Positions 4,817 through 6,052 of a DNA stretch of 6,052 nt are shown here, in pieces. Within the stretch, counting starts at the first letter, position 1; the number at the start of each line of letters is the position of its first letter. The translations under genes were made by a program, and so were the position numbers. The notes beneath the pieces were generated by a model. It made no database searches. It was given only the letters and a program-made list of their open reading frames with translations, and had not been told where the DNA came from. Source of the stretch: Oscillospiraceae bacterium (GTDB lineage: Bacteria; Bacillota; Clostridia; Oscillospirales; Oscillospiraceae). The stretch is taken from assembly GCA_028708585.1 (NCBI GenBank), contig JAQVYO010000093.1, positions 1 to 6,052 of the forward strand. The letters are read 5' to 3'.

Positions 4817-6052
4817 ATGAACCTTCAAAAATTAACGCAAAAATCAATGGAAGCGGTGCAGAACGCCCAAAGTCTGGCGGTGGAGCAACAGAATGGGCAG
4901 ATGGAGCAGTCGCATCTGCTTTCCGCTCTTCTGAGGCAGGAGAGCGGGCTGATCCCCGAACTTTTAAAAAAAATGGAAATCAATACGGACAGTTTTGAAG
5001 CGGCGGTGGCGCACGAGGTGGAAAAGCTGCCTCATGTAACCGGTTCCGGGCGGGAAGCGGGAAAGGTATATGTTTCCGCTCAAGTGGATCAGGCGCTGAA
5101 CGGCGCCGAAAAGCTGGCCCAGAGCATGAAAGATGAATACATTTCTGTGGAGCACCTGTTTTTGTCTCTGCTGGAGCATCCGGATTCCGTTTTAAAGGAG
5201 CTGTTCAGCGCCTATCGGATCACAAGGGAAAACGCCCTGAAAGCGCTGTCGGCTATTCGCGGGAACCAGCGGGTGACCAACGATACGCCGGAGGAAACCT
5301 ATGACGCGCTGAAAAAATACGGCAGCGATCTGGTGGAGCGGGCAAGAAGCGGAAAGCTGGACCCGGTGATCGGGCGGGACGATGAAATCCGGAATGTGAT
5401 CCGCATCCTGTCCCGGAAAACCAAGAACAACCCGGTGCTGATCGGGGAACCGGGCGTGGGAAAAACCGCCATTGCCGAAGGGCTGGCCCAACGAATTGTC
5501 CGGGGCGACGTGCCCAAGAGCCTTGCGGACAAAACGATTTTTGCTTTGGATATGGGGGCGCTGATCGCAGGCGCGAAATTCCGGGGCGAATTTGAAGAGC
5601 GGCTCAAAGCGGTTCTGGCCGCGGTGAAAAAAAGCGAAGGGAAAATCCTCCTGTTCATCGACGAGCTGCATACTATCGTGGGCGCGGGCAAGGCGGAAGG
5701 GGCTATGGACGCGGGCAACCTGTTAAAGCCCATGCTGGCCAGAGGCGAGCTGCACTGTATTGGCGCCACTACGCTGAAAGAGTACCGGCCGTATATTGAA
5801 AAAGACGTGGCGCTGGAGCGCAGGTTCCAGCCGGTTATGGTAAGCGAGCCCACGGTGGAGGACACCATTGCCATCCTAAGAGGACTGAAGGAACGGTATG
5901 AGCTTTACCACGGCGTCAAAATCCAGGACGGCGCCATTATCGCGGCGGCCACGTTGTCCGACCGGTATATTACCGACCGGTTCCTGCCGGATAAGGCCAT
6001 CGACCTGGTGGACGAGGCCTGCGCCATGATCCGTACGGAGATCGATTCCATG
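4817..6052 (+). CDS. clpB: ATP-dependent protein disaggregase ClpB (partial, C-terminus beyond the right edge)
   Basis: Hsp100/AAA+ chaperone that, with DnaK, threads proteins out of aggregates after heat stress; a cytoplasmic hexamer. The 412 codons present cover the N-domain (about 1-145) and first ATPase domain D1 (about 160-405), ending at the start of the coiled-coil middle domain. Visible motifs are Walker A GEPGVGKT (210-217), Walker B LLFIDE (278-283), sensor GATT (316-319), and arginine fingers in ALERRFQ (332-338). YIEKDVALERRFQPV is ClpB-like, favouring ClpB over ClpC. Usual length is about 860 residues, so roughly half is outside the window. The D1 pore loop reads GAKFRGEFE, with Phe255 where E. 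coli ClpB has Tyr. ATG 4817 is supported by GGGGGAGG (4805-4812), 4 nt upstream, and by the family-like N-terminus. A CIRCE element upstream points to HrcA control. Confidence 0.96.
   Translation, partial: MNLQKLTQKSMEAVQNAQSLAVEQQNGQMEQSHLLSALLRQESGLIPELLKKMEINTDSFEAAVAHEVEKLPHVTGSGREAGKVYVSAQVDQALNGAEKLAQSMKDEYISVEHLFLSLLEHPDSVLKELFSAYRITRENALKALSAIRGNQRVTNDTPEETYDALKKYGSDLVERARSGKLDPVIGRDDEIRNVIRILSRKTKNNPVLIGEPGVGKTAIAEGLAQRIVRGDVPKSLADKTIFALDMGALIAGAKFRGEFEERLKAVLAAVKKSEGKILLFIDELHTIVGAGKAEGAMDAGNLLKPMLARGELHCIGATTLKEYRPYIEKDVALERRFQPVMVSEPTVEDTIAILRGLKERYELYHGVKIQDGAIIAAATLSDRYITDRFLPDKAIDLVDEACAMIRTEIDSM

Noticed and set aside
4748..4998. 83-codon plus-strand frame in the clpB leader running into clpB
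   Set aside because: No Shine-Dalgarno before its ATG, it lies in a hairpin region, and it runs out of frame into clpB.
5192..5874. Two minus-strand open frames (159 and 191 codons) opposite clpB
   Set aside because: They lie opposite conserved ClpB N-domain and D1 codons and read as low-complexity, arginine/serine-rich shadows.
1..6052. Search for mobile elements, CRISPR repeats, tRNA/rRNA genes, toxin-antitoxin or defence genes
   Set aside because: No transposase or integrase motifs, no regularly spaced repeats, no tRNA-like cloverleaf and no small gene pairs were seen; every long stretch is explained by the four genes and their spacers.

Overview
The window looks like chromosomal core DNA from a moderately GC-rich member of the Firmicutes, most likely a clostridial relative of the Oscillospiraceae/Ruminococcaceae. 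This rests on an RNase J, a perfect HrcA-type CIRCE operator, Gram-positive style SecG and ribosome binding sites, a TTG start, and a nucleotidyltransferase/phosphohexomutase fusion of the clostridial and cyanobacterial type. The genus cannot be named from this stretch.

Layout. Three genes read leftward: secG (4477 to 4247), a 774-residue sugar-phosphate nucleotidyltransferase fused to a phosphohexomutase-like domain (4009 to 1685), and RNase J (1423 to the left edge, C-terminus missing). One gene reads rightward: clpB (4817 to the right edge, 412 codons present). A strong intrinsic terminator (4141-4171) closes secG, so the fusion gene is a separate unit with a TTG start. RNase J has its own extended -10 promoter just after the fusion gene stop, giving a leader of about 195 nt. 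No convincing terminator separates these two genes, so readthrough from the fusion gene into rnj is possible.

The 339-bp divergent spacer between secG and clpB (4478-4816) holds a secG promoter, a CIRCE element, an extended -10 promoter for clpB and a structured clpB leader. CIRCE sits between the two promoters, so HrcA probably controls clpB and might also touch secG.

Functionally these are housekeeping parts: protein export (SecG), protein disaggregation (ClpB), RNA decay and processing (RNase J), and probably cell-surface sugar-nucleotide supply (the fusion protein). The genes do not form an obvious single pathway. The most unusual item is the fusion protein: its nucleotidyltransferase half keeps its motifs, but its mutase half has lost the signature residues of all four active-site loops. 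I found no mobile element, CRISPR array, tRNA/rRNA gene or new defence system.
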